Part shown: positions 36,141-46,213 of the stretch, one piece after another
How positions within the stretch are numbered: position 1 is the first letter of the stretch
How the letters are laid out: the number at the start of each line of letters is the position of its first letter
DNA from: MPNP01 sp965116235
GTDB taxonomy: Bacteria; Pseudomonadota; Alphaproteobacteria; Rhodobacterales; Rhodobacteraceae
Assembly (NCBI GenBank): GCA_965116235.1
Contig: OZ220496.1
Location: 2,604,001-2,668,000 of the forward strand
Length of the DNA: 64,000 nucleotides
Direction: 5' to 3'
Notes under the pieces: generated by a model
The model's input: only the letters and a program-made list of their open reading frames with translations
What the model was told of the DNA's origin: nothing
Databases searched by the model: none
Program-made: the position numbers and the translations under genes

Positions 36141-36435
36141 CCGTTGCCTTACCCCTTCGTCCCTTGCGACCAGATTCCCTCACCCATGGTAAAATTCATG
36201 AGTCCGTATCTGTAAATGTGTTTTGTTGCAATTAACTTCACCATTGGTATATCTAAGGTACTAGAACTCTTCACGCGTTGTGGAAGTTTCACTCTCAGCA
36301 TCTCTACTTGGGTTGCACATGCTACAACTTTCAAACGCGCCTAGGAACTACGATCTTGTCGGAACCAAGTTCCTTGATCGCTTCAAGGGGCGTCGGGTTC
36401 CGCAATGCTAACCCTCATTAAAGAAAGGTTACGGA
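36141..36435. other. Divergent regulatory region between nnr and glnB
   Basis: 295 bases with no gene. On the plus strand TTGCAA (36226-36231) and TATATC (36248-36253) are spaced 16 bp and could be a housekeeping promoter for glnB with a leader of about 175 nt. A GG/GC pair spaced as in sigma-54 promoters occurs at 36395-36408, but its flanks do not match. Neither is secure. Confidence 0.3.
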
Positions 36436-36774
36436 ATGAAAAAGATTTCAGCTTTTATCAAACCCTTCAAGTTGGATGAAGTCAAGGAGGCCTTGCAAGA
36501 GGCTGGTGTTCAAGGAATTTCTGTCATTGAAGTGAAAGGCTTTGGTCGCCAAAAGGGACATACCGAGTTGTATCGCGGTGCCGAGTATGTCGTTGACTTC
36601 TTGCCCAAGATCAAACTGGAGATCGTATTGCCGGATGATCTGTTAGACGGGGCCATTGAAGCCATTATGTCTTCAGCCAAGACTGACAAGATCGGCGACG
36701 GCAAGATCTTTGTATCCAATGTTGAGCAGGCGATACGAATCCGCACCAGCGAATCCGGCGACGAGGCCCTCTGA
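36436..36774 (+). CDS. glnB: Nitrogen regulatory protein PII (GlnB)
   Basis: 112 residues. It is a trimeric signal protein that senses 2-oxoglutarate and ATP/ADP and controls GlnE, NtrB and other targets. The uridylylation site Tyr51 sits in the T-loop (YRGAEYVVDFLPK). The B-loop and C-loop signatures are present (KTDKIGDGKIFV and the ending EQAIRIRTSESGDEAL). Being directly in front of glnA identifies it as GlnB rather than GlnK, which usually accompanies amtB. It is likely cotranscribed with glnA. Confidence 0.96.
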   Translation: MKKISAFIKPFKLDEVKEALQEAGVQGISVIEVKGFGRQKGHTELYRGAEYVVDFLPKIKLEIVLPDDLLDGAIEAIMSSAKTDKIGDGKIFVSNVEQAIRIRTSESGDEAL

Positions 36775-36804
36775 ACAGAACAGTCAATAGAATTGGAAAC
36801 AGAT

Positions 36805-38214
36805 ATGAGTACAACCGAAGAAATAATTAGCAAGATTGCCGACGAGGAAATCGACTACGTCGATCTCCGATTCACCGATCCCCGCGGAAAACTTCAGCAC
36901 GTAACGGTGGTGGGCTCTCAAGTTGACGAAGACTTTCTCGACGAAGGCATGATGTTTGATGGCTCGTCCATTGCAGGATGGAAATCGATCGAGGCTTCCG
37001 ACATGAAGCTGATGCCGGACTTGAGTTCCTCCTATGTCGATCCCTTCTACTCGGAACGAACCCTGTGCATGCACTGTTCGGTCGTCGAACCGGACACGGG
37101 GGAACCTTATGAGAGGGATCCACGCGGTACGGCCGAAAAAGCCGAGGCACACCTCAAGAACAGTGGTGTGGGCGACGTCGCCTATTTTGGTCCGGAAGCC
37201 GAGTTTTTCATTTTTGACGATGTTCGCTTTTGCAATGACATGCAAAAGGTCTCGTTTGAGGTTGATGCCGTCGACTCACCGTGGAACACCGATCGAAAGT
37301 ACGAAAATGGCAACACGGGCTACCGGCCCGGTGTCAAGGGCGGATATTTCCCCGTAAACCCGACGGATTCATCGCAGGATCTGCGTTCGGAAATGCTGAC
37401 AACCATGCAAGGCATTGGCATGCGGGTTGACAAGCATCATCACGAGGTTGCAGCCAGTCAGCATGAGCTGGGCTTGATCTTCTCTTCCCTGAAGGATCAG
37501 GCGGATCAGTTGCAGAAGTACAAGTACGTCGTACAGAACGTTGCCCATTTCTATGGTCGGACAGCGACCTTCATGCCCAAGCCCATTGCAGGAGACAACG
37601 GTACGGGCATGCACGTGAACATGTCGATCTGGAAGGATGGAAACCCCTTGTTTGCCGGCAACCGGTATGCCGATCTGAGCGACGAAGGTCTCTGGTTCAT
37701 TGGCGGTTTGCTGAAGCATGCCAAGACCCTGAACGCTTTTACCAACCCGACAACCAATTCCTACAAGCGCTTGATTCCCGGATTCGAAGCCCCGGTCCTG
37801 CGGGCCTATTCAGCCCGTAATCGATCGGGTTGCATTCGCATACCCTGGACTGAAAACCCAAAAGCCAAGAGGGTTGAGGCACGATTTCCGGACCCCTTGG
37901 CCAATCCCTATCTCGCGTTTACGGCCTTGTTGATGGCGGGTCTCGACGGCATAATGAACCGAACGAATCCGGGGGAGGCCATGGATAAGAACCTGTATGA
38001 CTTGCCGCCCGAAGAACTTGAGGGAATTCCGACGGTTTGCGCTTCCCTGCGCGAAGCTCTTGAATCACTGGCCGACGACATGGACTTCCTGCTGACCGGC
38101 AATGTTTTCACAAAGGATCAGATTGAAGGCTATTCCGAGTTGAAGTGGGAAGAGGTCTATATGTTCGAACATACGCCCCATCCCGTTGAATACATGATGT
38201 ATTACTCCTCCTGA
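36805..38214 (+). CDS. glnA: Glutamine synthetase type I
   Basis: 469 residues. It condenses glutamate and ammonia to glutamine using ATP. Family blocks are present: MMFDGSSIAGWKSIEASDM, the catalytic-site GPEAEFF, the ammonium and metal histidine region HHHEVAASQHELG, and NRSGCIRIPW. The adenylylation site is Tyr398 in DKNLYDLPPEE, so the enzyme should be controlled by GlnE. ATG 36805 has GGAA 8 nt upstream. A TTG four codons earlier is discounted. It ends in a strong terminator. Confidence 0.97.
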   Translation: MSTTEEIISKIADEEIDYVDLRFTDPRGKLQHVTVVGSQVDEDFLDEGMMFDGSSIAGWKSIEASDMKLMPDLSSSYVDPFYSERTLCMHCSVVEPDTGEPYERDPRGTAEKAEAHLKNSGVGDVAYFGPEAEFFIFDDVRFCNDMQKVSFEVDAVDSPWNTDRKYENGNTGYRPGVKGGYFPVNPTDSSQDLRSEMLTTMQGIGMRVDKHHHEVAASQHELGLIFSSLKDQADQLQKYKYVVQNVAHFYGRTATFMPKPIAGDNGTGMHVNMSIWKDGNPLFAGNRYADLSDEGLWFIGGLLKHAKTLNAFTNPTTNSYKRLIPGFEAPVLRAYSARNRSGCIRIPWTENPKAKRVEARFPDPLANPYLAFTALLMAGLDGIMNRTNPGEAMDKNLYDLPPEELEGIPTVCASLREALESLADDMDFLLTGNVFTKDQIEGYSELKWEEVYMFEHTPHPVEYMMYYSS

Positions 38215-38234
38215 GACGGAAAAGCATTGATTCG

Positions 38235-38266
38235 AGGTGGGGGCCAGGCTCCCACCTTTCTTGTTT
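38235..38266 (+). terminator. Rho-independent terminator after glnA
   Basis: The arm AGGTGGG (38235-38241) pairs with CCCACCT (38251-38257), extended inside by a G-U and a G-C pair around a 5-nt loop, and is followed by TTTCTTGTTT. It begins 20 nt after the glnA stop. The U-rich tail is on the plus strand, so it serves glnBA. The convergent MATE gene ends at its right edge. Confidence 0.8.
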
Positions 38267-39636
38267 CAGGAGTCGGACGGGAGGGACTTGATTTTCCGGA
38301 AAAGGCGCGCGGCAAACAAGATTGAGGCAAAGCTCAGGCCAATGACAAAACCCAGATAGATTCCGGCAGCAGCCAAATTGAAGACAAAGGCCAGGACATA
38401 GCTGCTTGGCAGTCCGACCAGACAATAGCCAATGCCGGAATATATCATGGGGATTTTGGTGTCCTTCAGCCCTCTCAACAAGCCAGCCAAGACAACCTGC
38501 AAGGCATCAAACAACTGGAAAATTGCCGCCAGCGACAGCAATGTCACTCCAATTTCGAGAACCTCCACCGACTGAGGCGTCGGCTCTTTCAGGAAAAGGG
38601 ACACGATCGTTTCAGGCAGAAGAAGAAAGACTGCGATCGTGACCATCACGGCCACGAACGTCAGATGAAGGATGGCCACCATGGCCCGCTTCAGGCCGTG
38701 ATAGTCGGCCTTGCCAGCCCGGCTTCCGATCACCGATGTTCCAGCATTGGCAAAGCCGAGATAAACCATGAAAACAAAAGCGCATATTTCTATGACAATG
38801 CCGTGTGCCGCAAGCGACACGACACTGATCCAGCCCATCATGATCGCCGCCGAGGAAAAGAACAATGCCTCGGCAACCAGCGTCATGCATATGGGCCATC
38901 CCAGATGGAATATTTCGTGCATTGACGCAGCGTGTCGACGAAAAAGATTTTGCAGGAGCCCGTAGGGCTGAAAATCTCGGGTTCGCTCGAGATACAGCAG
39001 CATAATCACAAGTGACAGGGAGTGGGACAGGGTTGAGGAGACCGCCGCACCGGTTACCCCAAGTTCGGGCATTCCCCAATGGCCAAAAATGAGTGCGTAA
39101 TTGCCCAACACATTGAACAGTGCCCCAATGACGGTCGACCAAAAGATGACTTGGGGACGCACCAAGGCCAGGAAAAAGGCCTTGAAAACAGTCAGGAGAA
39201 GTGCCGGGAAGAGTCCCCAGATAGCGAATGCCAGATAGTCAGATGCCAGGCGGGATATCTGCGGCTCCTGTCCAAGTATGAGGAACAGATGCTCAGCCAA
39301 CACGACAAGGGGCAGTGTCATCAGTCCGTAGATGATTGTAAGCCAGCAGCCCATGCGAATGAAGCGGCGTACCTTCCAGGATTTTCGTTCGCCCTCAGCT
39401 CCGGATACCAGCGGAATGGTTGCCGCCGAAAAACCGTTTCCAACGATGAATATAAAGGTGAAGACGGTCGCGCCCAGAACCCCTGCGGCCAGAGGTTCAA
39501 CGCCATACCAGCCAAGCATCACGGCATCGGTCAGATGCTTCATGGATTGCGCCAGATTGCTGCCGATTAACGGAACGGCCAGAACCAGTACGGAACGATA
39601 ATGCGATCGATACCCTCGCAATGCACCGGTCAGCAT
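38266..39636 (-). CDS. MATE family efflux transporter
   Basis: 456 residues with about twelve membrane helices in two six-helix halves typical of MatE (NorM-like). The first half has SNLAQSMKHLTDAVMLGWYG and VFTFIFIVGNGFSAATIPLVSGAEGE. The second begins near SMHEIFHLGWPICMTLV, with GNYALIFGHWG between. It should export cationic drugs or metabolites in exchange for Na+ or H+. ATG 39636 has GGAGG 6 nt upstream. An upstream TTG nine codons earlier is rejected. The substrate is unknown. It stands alone between glnA (convergent) and parE (divergent). Confidence 0.93.
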   Translation of the reverse strand: MLTGALRGYRSHYRSVLVLAVPLIGSNLAQSMKHLTDAVMLGWYGVEPLAAGVLGATVFTFIFIVGNGFSAATIPLVSGAEGERKSWKVRRFIRMGCWLTIIYGLMTLPLVVLAEHLFLILGQEPQISRLASDYLAFAIWGLFPALLLTVFKAFFLALVRPQVIFWSTVIGALFNVLGNYALIFGHWGMPELGVTGAAVSSTLSHSLSLVIMLLYLERTRDFQPYGLLQNLFRRHAASMHEIFHLGWPICMTLVAEALFFSSAAIMMGWISVVSLAAHGIVIEICAFVFMVYLGFANAGTSVIGSRAGKADYHGLKRAMVAILHLTFVAVMVTIAVFLLLPETIVSLFLKEPTPQSVEVLEIGVTLLSLAAIFQLFDALQVVLAGLLRGLKDTKIPMIYSGIGYCLVGLPSSYVLAFVFNLAAAGIYLGFVIGLSFASILFAARLFRKIKSLPSDS

Positions 39637-39874
39637 CAATGCCCTCCACCGAAATTCTGACAACGACCGTATTGCAAGTGATTTATGAACTCTACCGGAT
39701 CTGACATGCTATTACCACCGTCTCCGCGACACTGTGGCCGAACTGATCGTCTGCCCGATGCTCTCTTCCAGCTTCGGCAGCACTTGCCAGTCCCCACGGC
39801 ACAACTTGTTTTAATTGATTTGCAGTTTTTTTTATATTGAAGATATATTGGAGCAGAGAGCAGATTAAGAAGCC

Positions 39875-41842
39875 ATGGATATTCTTACGCCAAACCCGAC
39901 AGACGACAGCCACTATAGTGCCCAGGATATTGAGATTCTTGAAGGATTGGCTCCGGTTCGCCGTCATCCGGGCATGTATATTGGGGGAACGGACGAAAAG
40001 TCCCTGCATCATCTGGCGGCCGAAATCATTGACAATGCCATGGATGAAGCCGTAACAGGCTTTGCCGACCGCATCGATATCGAGTTCAATGAAGACAGCA
40101 GCCTCACCGTAAAGGACAACGGCCGAGGAATACCTGTTGATCCCCATCCCAAGTTTCCGGAGAAGTCGGCACTTGAGGTGATTCTGACGACCCTTCATGC
40201 GGGGGGCAAGTTTTCAGGCAAGTTATACCAGACATCGGGTGGCCTCCATGGCGTTGGCATTTCGGTCGTGAATGCTCTCTCCGAATCAATGGTCGTGGAA
40301 ATTGTTCGCAACCAGGAGCAATATCAGCAGACCTATTCCCGTGGTGAACCCCTTGGCCCGCTTCAACACATCGGCAAACTGAACAATCGTCGGGGCACTT
40401 CCGTAAAGTTTTTGCCCGACCCAAAAATTTTTGGCCAGAATGCTCGCCTGAAACCTCAGGCCATTTTTAAGCTGGCTCGTTCCAAAGCCTTTCTGTATTC
40501 TGGTGTTCGCATTACCTGGACATGCCATTCTGATCAGCATGACATACCGCGAAAGGCCGTATTCCATTTTCCCGGCGGTTTGGCCGACTACCTGAACGAG
40601 TCGCTGGACGATCTTGACCCCTTATCCGACATGCCCTTCACGGGCAAGGTCGATTTTGCCGAAAAATACGACGATCAGACCATGGGTTCTGTCGAGTGGG
40701 CGGTCAACTGGACTCCATTCAGCGATGGCCATAGTCAGACCTTCTGCAACACGATACCCACCCCACTTGGAGGCACGCACGAATCAGGATTCTGGGCGGC
40801 ACTGCTTAAGGGGATAAAAAATTTCAGTTCCATCGTCGGCAACAAGGCCGGGGAGCAAATCACCCGGGATGACGTCCTAAGCAATGCCTGGAGTCTGATG
40901 TCCTGTTTCATTGAAGAGCCCCGATTTTCGGGCCAGACGAAGGAGCGCTTGGTGACTCCTCAAGCGCAGCGATTGGTCGAAAACGCCGTCAAGGATCATT
41001 TTGAAAACTGGCTGGCCGCAGATCCAGCCCTGGCCAACAAAATTATTGAATTGCTGGTCTTGCGTGCCGAAGAGAGAATCCGGCGTCGAAAGGAAAAAGC
41101 CACGGCCCGAAAGTCGGCGACGAACAAACTTCGGCTGCCCGGCAAACTGGTTGACTGCTCGCGTAGCGAGAGTAGCGGGACAGAGATTTTCATTGTGGAA
41201 GGCGACTCGGCCGGCGGTTCAGCGAAGATGGCCCGCAACCGAAACACGCAAGCCTTGTTGCCGCTGCGGGGCAAGATTCTCAACGTTCTCGGCGCCGCAT
41301 CCTCAAAGATAACGGTGAACGCGGAAATAAAGGATCTATGCCTGGCTTTGGGAGTGGAGCTGGGGTCCGCTTTCAGGCTAGAAGACTTGCGCTATGAAAA
41401 GATTGTCATCATGACCGATGCCGACGTGGATGGAGCCCATATCGCCTCTCTGCTAATGACATTTTTCTACACGCAGATGAAACCGATCATTGACAAAGGG
41501 CGCTTGTACTTGGCATGCCCACCACTTTATCGTCTGAGTCAAGGTCCCTACAGGCACTACGCCCTAAACGAAAACGAGAAGGAGCAAATGCTGAAAAGAG
41601 GGTTGGGAGGCTCGGGTAAAATCACTGTATCCCGGTTTAAGGGGCTTGGAGAAATGGACGCCAAGGATTTGAAAAATACGACTATGGATCCGGAAAGACG
41701 TACCTTGCTTCGAGTATCTCTGACTCTCGACGAGTCCGACGAGACGGATTCATTGATCCATCGGCTGATGGGGAAAAGAGCCGAAGAGCGGTTTCTGTTC
41801 ATTCAGGAAAAATCCCAGTTTGCATCCAATCTGGACATCTGA
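39875..41842 (+). CDS. parE: DNA topoisomerase IV subunit B
   Basis: 655 residues. It is the ATPase subunit that works with ParC to decatenate daughter chromosomes. GHKL motifs: AAEIIDNAMDEA, DNGRGIPV, TLHAGGKF, GGLHGVG. Transducer and TOPRIM domain: EIFIVEGDSAGGSAKMA, LLPLRGKILNV and MTDADVDGAHI. The short length and the ending FIQEKSQFASNLDI place it with ParE rather than GyrB, which is longer. TTGCAG (39820-39825) and TATATT (39844-39849), 18 bp apart, may be its promoter, with a leader of about 20 nt. Confidence 0.93.
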   Translation: MDILTPNPTDDSHYSAQDIEILEGLAPVRRHPGMYIGGTDEKSLHHLAAEIIDNAMDEAVTGFADRIDIEFNEDSSLTVKDNGRGIPVDPHPKFPEKSALEVILTTLHAGGKFSGKLYQTSGGLHGVGISVVNALSESMVVEIVRNQEQYQQTYSRGEPLGPLQHIGKLNNRRGTSVKFLPDPKIFGQNARLKPQAIFKLARSKAFLYSGVRITWTCHSDQHDIPRKAVFHFPGGLADYLNESLDDLDPLSDMPFTGKVDFAEKYDDQTMGSVEWAVNWTPFSDGHSQTFCNTIPTPLGGTHESGFWAALLKGIKNFSSIVGNKAGEQITRDDVLSNAWSLMSCFIEEPRFSGQTKERLVTPQAQRLVENAVKDHFENWLAADPALANKIIELLVLRAEERIRRRKEKATARKSATNKLRLPGKLVDCSRSESSGTEIFIVEGDSAGGSAKMARNRNTQALLPLRGKILNVLGAASSKITVNAEIKDLCLALGVELGSAFRLEDLRYEKIVIMTDADVDGAHIASLLMTFFYTQMKPIIDKGRLYLACPPLYRLSQGPYRHYALNENEKEQMLKRGLGGSGKITVSRFKGLGEMDAKDLKNTTMDPERRTLLRVSLTLDESDETDSLIHRLMGKRAEERFLFIQEKSQFASNLDI

Positions 41843-41959
41843 TCAATATTAACCCTCAAGGACAGCGTCAAGAATTGTCCTCGGCTCATTGCTGAAACGG
41901 CAAGCCGACGCCAGACCAAGTGTTGCCACGCTGTGACCGGTGACCCTGTGACCGTGATG

Positions 41960-43783
41960 TCATTCATTTTCTTCTGCCTTTAATCCGAGCAGATACCATT
42001 CCTCTTCAAGCAATTGGATCTTCTGCTCCACTTCAGCAAGTTGCCGGGTCAGCGTAGCATATTCATCATGACACTTGCCGTACAGTTCAGGATTCTGCAG
42101 CTGTGCGTTCAGACCTTCGACAAGCTTGACCTTTTCCTCAATGATCAAGGGGAGGCTCTCAAGCCGATGAAGTTCCGTAAATGACAGCTTGTCGGGGTCC
42201 CCGATGCGCGGGACCAGTTCTTCAACCCGTATCCTGTGGGCCAGTGACGATTTGCGGGACGGTGCCAGACCTGACTTCCGGTCTTTTTGCGCTTGGCTAT
42301 CGGACCAGCCACCAGCATAGACTTGCCATTTCCCTTCACGCTCCCAGCTGATTGTGGTTCCGGCAACCTTGTCAATGAAATCTCGATCATGCGAAATAAA
42401 CACCACCGTTCCTGAATATTCGGCAAGCAGATCCTGGAGCATATCGAGCGTTTCAACATCCAGGTCGTTGGTCGGCTCATCCAAAGCCAGAAAATTGCTG
42501 TCTTGCAGCAGAATCTTGGCCAGGAGAATCCGGCCCCATTCACCGCCCGAAAGGGATTTCAACGGCGATTGCGCCTGCCAGTAGGGAAACTGAAACTTCT
42601 TTATATATGAAACAACGTGCTGGCTTCTTCCTTGAAATACGACATGATCCGGGGTATCGTGGGCATTGGCCCCTGTCCCGACCAGGAATGCCTGTACCGA
42701 CATCTTGGGGTTGGCCGGCCAGCGGTCTTGCCACAGGGCTGCCAGTTCAAAGCCATAGCCGAGTCGGACCGTTCCCTTGTCTATTGAGTCCATTTGGGTC
42801 AGGCACCTCAACAAGGTCGTTTTTCCAGCCCCGTTGGGACCAATGATCGCAATGCGTTCGCCCTTCATCACACGAAGAGAAAAATCGCGACAAATGACCT
42901 TGTCTCCAAGGGTTTTGGTCATGCCCCTTATTTCCAGAACCATCTGGCTGTCAGTCTTGGGCTGAGGCGAATGGACAGCAAAGCTGGTTTCACGCCTGAG
43001 CATTTCAGCCCTTTTGTTCTTGAGTGTCTGCAAAGTTCTCAACCGCCCCTGATTTCGCTTGCGGCGGGCACTGATCCCCCCAATTGACCAAAGCGTTTCC
43101 GATTTTATCTTCTGGTCCAGCTTGTGCCTTTGAACATCCTCCCGGTTCAGCGTGTCTTCCTGCCAGTCCTCAAAGCGCGCGAAGCCATGGGGGCAGAACC
43201 TCAGATTGCCCCGGTCCAGCCAGAAGGTCTTTTGAGAAAAATTGGCCAGCAATCGGCGATCGTGGCTCACAACCAAATAGGCCTTCTTGGAACTGACGAT
43301 CTCGTTCTCCAGCCAAAGAATTGAATCAATATCAAGATGGTTTGTCGGCTCATCCAGCAAGTACAGGTCTCTTTCCTTGGCGAAGAGCTTGGCTATCGAG
43401 GCCTTTCTCAACTCGCCCCCTGAAGCCTTATCGGCTTGAATGGAAGGGTCCAGACCCAGGTTCTGGGCGGCAATCTGAAAAAGGTATTGCTCGCCATCAT
43501 CAAGGCTGGAAATGCCATAATCACCTAGATTTTGATACCCGTCGATGTTGACGCTCTGCGGCAGATAACCGATCGTCAAGCCCTTGCGCGGGAGAATTTC
43601 ACCTGTGTCAGATTCAAGATCGTCATTCAGGCTCTTCATCAAGGTTGATTTGCCGCAACCATTGCGGCCAACGAGAGCAATCTTCTCACCCGCGTGCAGA
43701 TTGAAGCTCACATGCGCGAAGACTGACTTGCCACCCCTTGCGACTGACAAATCTTCGACCTTGATAAGAAGGCTATTGGACAT
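41960..43783 (-). CDS. ABC-F family ATPase, Uup-like
   Basis: 607 residues, soluble, with two ABC domains joined by the basic ABC-F linker (about 245-280). Domain 1: GRNGCGKST, ASGGELRKA, LLDEPTNHLD. Domain 2: GPNGAGKTT, LSGGEWGR, LALDEPTNDLD. The C-terminal 75 residues form a Glu/Leu-rich coiled coil, as in Uup. ABC-F proteins bind the ribosomal E site and relieve stalled translation. Uup also affects transposon excision and branched DNA. The absence of membrane domains or permease neighbours rules out a transporter. It is convergent with parE. Confidence 0.92.
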   Translation of the reverse strand: MSNSLLIKVEDLSVARGGKSVFAHVSFNLHAGEKIALVGRNGCGKSTLMKSLNDDLESDTGEILPRKGLTIGYLPQSVNIDGYQNLGDYGISSLDDGEQYLFQIAAQNLGLDPSIQADKASGGELRKASIAKLFAKERDLYLLDEPTNHLDIDSILWLENEIVSSKKAYLVVSHDRRLLANFSQKTFWLDRGNLRFCPHGFARFEDWQEDTLNREDVQRHKLDQKIKSETLWSIGGISARRKRNQGRLRTLQTLKNKRAEMLRRETSFAVHSPQPKTDSQMVLEIRGMTKTLGDKVICRDFSLRVMKGERIAIIGPNGAGKTTLLRCLTQMDSIDKGTVRLGYGFELAALWQDRWPANPKMSVQAFLVGTGANAHDTPDHVVFQGRSQHVVSYIKKFQFPYWQAQSPLKSLSGGEWGRILLAKILLQDSNFLALDEPTNDLDVETLDMLQDLLAEYSGTVVFISHDRDFIDKVAGTTISWEREGKWQVYAGGWSDSQAQKDRKSGLAPSRKSSLAHRIRVEELVPRIGDPDKLSFTELHRLESLPLIIEEKVKLVEGLNAQLQNPELYGKCHDEYATLTRQLAEVEQKIQLLEEEWYLLGLKAEENE

Positions 43784-43905
43784 ACAAACTTTTGCCGAAC
43801 ACGAACTCGCCTGAACTGGTCAGGTTTTACCAGTCTCATGGAATTTGCTACACATTCACCTCAGTTCCAGTTTCAAGAATCAAGAATTTGTGAAAAATTG
43901 TAGCG

Positions 43906-44823
43906 ATGGCCGAGGTTTTTGCATTTGGACTTGCCGTCATCGACTTCGTGTTCCGGGTTGACAGGCTTCCGACGACGGGTGAAAAGTACTTCACTCAAGA
44001 GGCCTATGTCATCGGGGGCGGATGTGCGGCCAATGCCGCCGTTGCCATCAAGAAGCTCGGCGGCGTTGTCACTTTTGGAACACGCCTTGGTGATGACTTT
44101 ATCGGCGATCTGATAATCAAGGATTTGTACGATCACGAATTGGACGTGGTGCTGATCAACCGCAAGGAGAGTTCCAGGTCATCATTCTCCTCGGTTGCCA
44201 TTGATCCCAATGGCGAACGACAAATCATCAACTTCCGCGGGCAGGGTCTAAACTGCCGTACCGACTGGCTTGAAGAGGCTCCACACGCAGATGTGTACCT
44301 GACAGATACAATCTGGCCAGAAGGGGCTCGCAAAATTCTTGAACTGGCAAAACAGGCTGATATTCCTGGAATAGCCGATGCCGAATCGATGAGGACCTTC
44401 GACAGTCTGAAGGCGGCAAGTCATGTCGCGTTCTCCCGCCAGGGGCTTGCATCGATCACGCAGTCTGACGACCTGACAACCGGTTTAAGGACCGCACGCG
44501 AGTATCTTGATGCCTGGCTTTGTGTAACGGACGGCAGCAATGGAGTGTACTATCTCGAGGGTTCGCGTATTGAAAACATTCCCGGACATTCCATTGATGC
44601 TGTCGAAACTCTGGGAGCCGGAGATGTTTGGCATGGAGCATTTGCCTTGCGAGTGGCTGAAGGAGCCGATGAAATAGACGCCGTACAATTTGCCAATGCC
44701 ACATCCGCATTGAAATGCAAGCAGGCCGGAGGACGGTCGAGTTTTCCCAATCGTGATGCCGTCACCGATCTGCTCGCCCTACACTCGACCTCTGCTTTCA
44801 ACGATCGTGGGATACGACCGTGA
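43906..44823 (+). CDS. PfkB family carbohydrate kinase
   Basis: 305 residues. Ribokinase fold: the substrate-binding GGGCAANAAVAIKKLGG near residue 40, the ATP-side VTDGSNGVYYLEG, and the catalytic-base motif TLGAGDVWHGAF (Asp240). The N-terminus FAFGLAVIDFVFRVDRLP also matches. It phosphorylates a sugar or sugar-like alcohol. The substrate cannot be told from the motifs. It starts a tight three-gene operon with an isomerase-like protein (16 nt later) and a Gfo/Idh dehydrogenase, so its substrate is presumably the product of one of them. Confidence 0.9.
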   Translation: MAEVFAFGLAVIDFVFRVDRLPTTGEKYFTQEAYVIGGGCAANAAVAIKKLGGVVTFGTRLGDDFIGDLIIKDLYDHELDVVLINRKESSRSSFSSVAIDPNGERQIINFRGQGLNCRTDWLEEAPHADVYLTDTIWPEGARKILELAKQADIPGIADAESMRTFDSLKAASHVAFSRQGLASITQSDDLTTGLRTAREYLDAWLCVTDGSNGVYYLEGSRIENIPGHSIDAVETLGAGDVWHGAFALRVAEGADEIDAVQFANATSALKCKQAGGRSSFPNRDAVTDLLALHSTSAFNDRGIRP

Positions 44824-44839
44824 CAGATGGCGGAATGAA

Positions 44840-46213
44840 ATGACCGTTGCCGTTTTTCCCCTAGGTCGGGCGACGTTTGATGTCGATCTTGCCACCGCAA
44901 CCTATCAGCAAATGTTAGATCGCCTGAATGTACTGGAAACTGACCTCATGGCACCAGCGCAGATCCTGTGGAACGAAGAAGACACAAGCCGTTTCTTCAA
45001 TGAAATCAAATCGAAAACTGTCACCCGCATACTGATTCTTCAGATCACCTTCACGGATGCTCAAGCCGTAAGCAGGATTGCAGAAGACCTTGATCTGCCG
45101 CTGTCCATATGGGCCACCAACGAACCCCGAACAGGCAAGCGATTGAGGCTCAATTCCTTTTGTGGACTGAATTTGGCCAGCCATGCCCTCGGACTTCGTT
45201 CACAGGCATTCTCTTGGCTGTACAAAAGCCCCGAAGCTACCACAACAGAAGACCTGAACAATCTTCTTTTCAGCAAGCCCAGAGTTCAAAGAGCGGGCGA
45301 AGCCAACCAATCCTCCAGCAAACCGATGATTCAGTCCAATCTTCCGGCACGACTGAATATTGGGATCATTGGTGAACATCCGCCGGGATTTGACACATGC
45401 CAGTACGACCCGGAGGATCTGACCAATTTCTTTAATATCTCCGTTCATCCCATTGACCTGGATGCCTTGTTTGCAACTGCGAATGAAGTTTCGGCGGAAA
45501 CGATCGCCTCTCTCCTCTCTTCCATTCGGCAAATGAAGGGTGGCACAGAGGTCAATCAGGAGGAATTGGCCAAGTCACTTAAGCTTAAGATCGCTCTCGA
45601 CCAAATTGCAAGAGCAAAAAAACTTGAAGGCTTTGCGGTTCGATGTTGGCCGGAAATGTTTACCGAGCATGGAGGTGCCGTATGCGGTCCTGTTTCATTG
45701 CTGGGAGATCAGCTGATCCCGTGCGCTTGCGAAGCAGACGTTTTTGGGGCCTTGTCCCAGCTCTGGATCAAGAACGTCGTGCGAAAGCTAACTTTTTTGA
45801 TTGATCTGGTCGATGTGGATACAGTCAGCAACACGGCAGTAGTCTGGCATTGCGGCCAAGCCCCGAGGGCCATGAGCAAACGGAACTATGACGCAGAGGT
45901 CACAGTCCATACAAACCGACGAAAACCTTTGCTTTTCCAGTTTCCTCTTCGGGCCGGAAGAGTGACGTTTTTCCGTATATCCCAATCACTTGGCCTGTAT
46001 CGAGCAATCCTGATCAGCGGCGAAGTCATTGATGATCCCCTTCCGTTTGCCGGCACATCAGGAACGATCAGGTTTGACAATCCGGCTGGTGATGTTCTGA
46101 ATGGCCTTATGCAGGAAGGCATTGAGCACCATCTTGCCTTGGTTTATGGCGATCATGTGACAGAACTGAAACGTTTTGCACGCGGTTTCGGGCTTGATAT
46201 CATAGAGCTGTAG
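44840..46213 (+). CDS. L-fucose/L-arabinose isomerase family-like protein
   Basis: 457 residues. It resembles the fucose/arabinose isomerase-related proteins of COG2407. Candidate metal ligands lie in CWPEM (Glu272), the CACEADVFGALS block (Glu298/Asp300) and VVWHCGQAP (His337). These blocks are the conserved ones in that family. The N-terminal half (residues 1-180) is weakly conserved, with IILQITF- and WATNEP-type strands typical of its Rossmann-like domain. It probably interconverts an aldose and a ketose or acts on a related polyol. ATG 44840 with GGCGGAA upstream is chosen over a frame start 29 codons earlier inside pfkB. The next gene starts directly at its stop. Confidence 0.72.
   Translation: MTVAVFPLGRATFDVDLATATYQQMLDRLNVLETDLMAPAQILWNEEDTSRFFNEIKSKTVTRILILQITFTDAQAVSRIAEDLDLPLSIWATNEPRTGKRLRLNSFCGLNLASHALGLRSQAFSWLYKSPEATTTEDLNNLLFSKPRVQRAGEANQSSSKPMIQSNLPARLNIGIIGEHPPGFDTCQYDPEDLTNFFNISVHPIDLDALFATANEVSAETIASLLSSIRQMKGGTEVNQEELAKSLKLKIALDQIARAKKLEGFAVRCWPEMFTEHGGAVCGPVSLLGDQLIPCACEADVFGALSQLWIKNVVRKLTFLIDLVDVDTVSNTAVVWHCGQAPRAMSKRNYDAEVTVHTNRRKPLLFQFPLRAGRVTFFRISQSLGLYRAILISGEVIDDPLPFAGTSGTIRFDNPAGDVLNGLMQEGIEHHLALVYGDHVTELKRFARGFGLDIIEL

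Noticed and set aside
36395..36408. Possible sigma-54 promoter before glnB (GG and GC with the right spacing)
   Set aside because: Only the GG and TGC match. The flanking consensus bases are wrong, and such pairs are common by chance.
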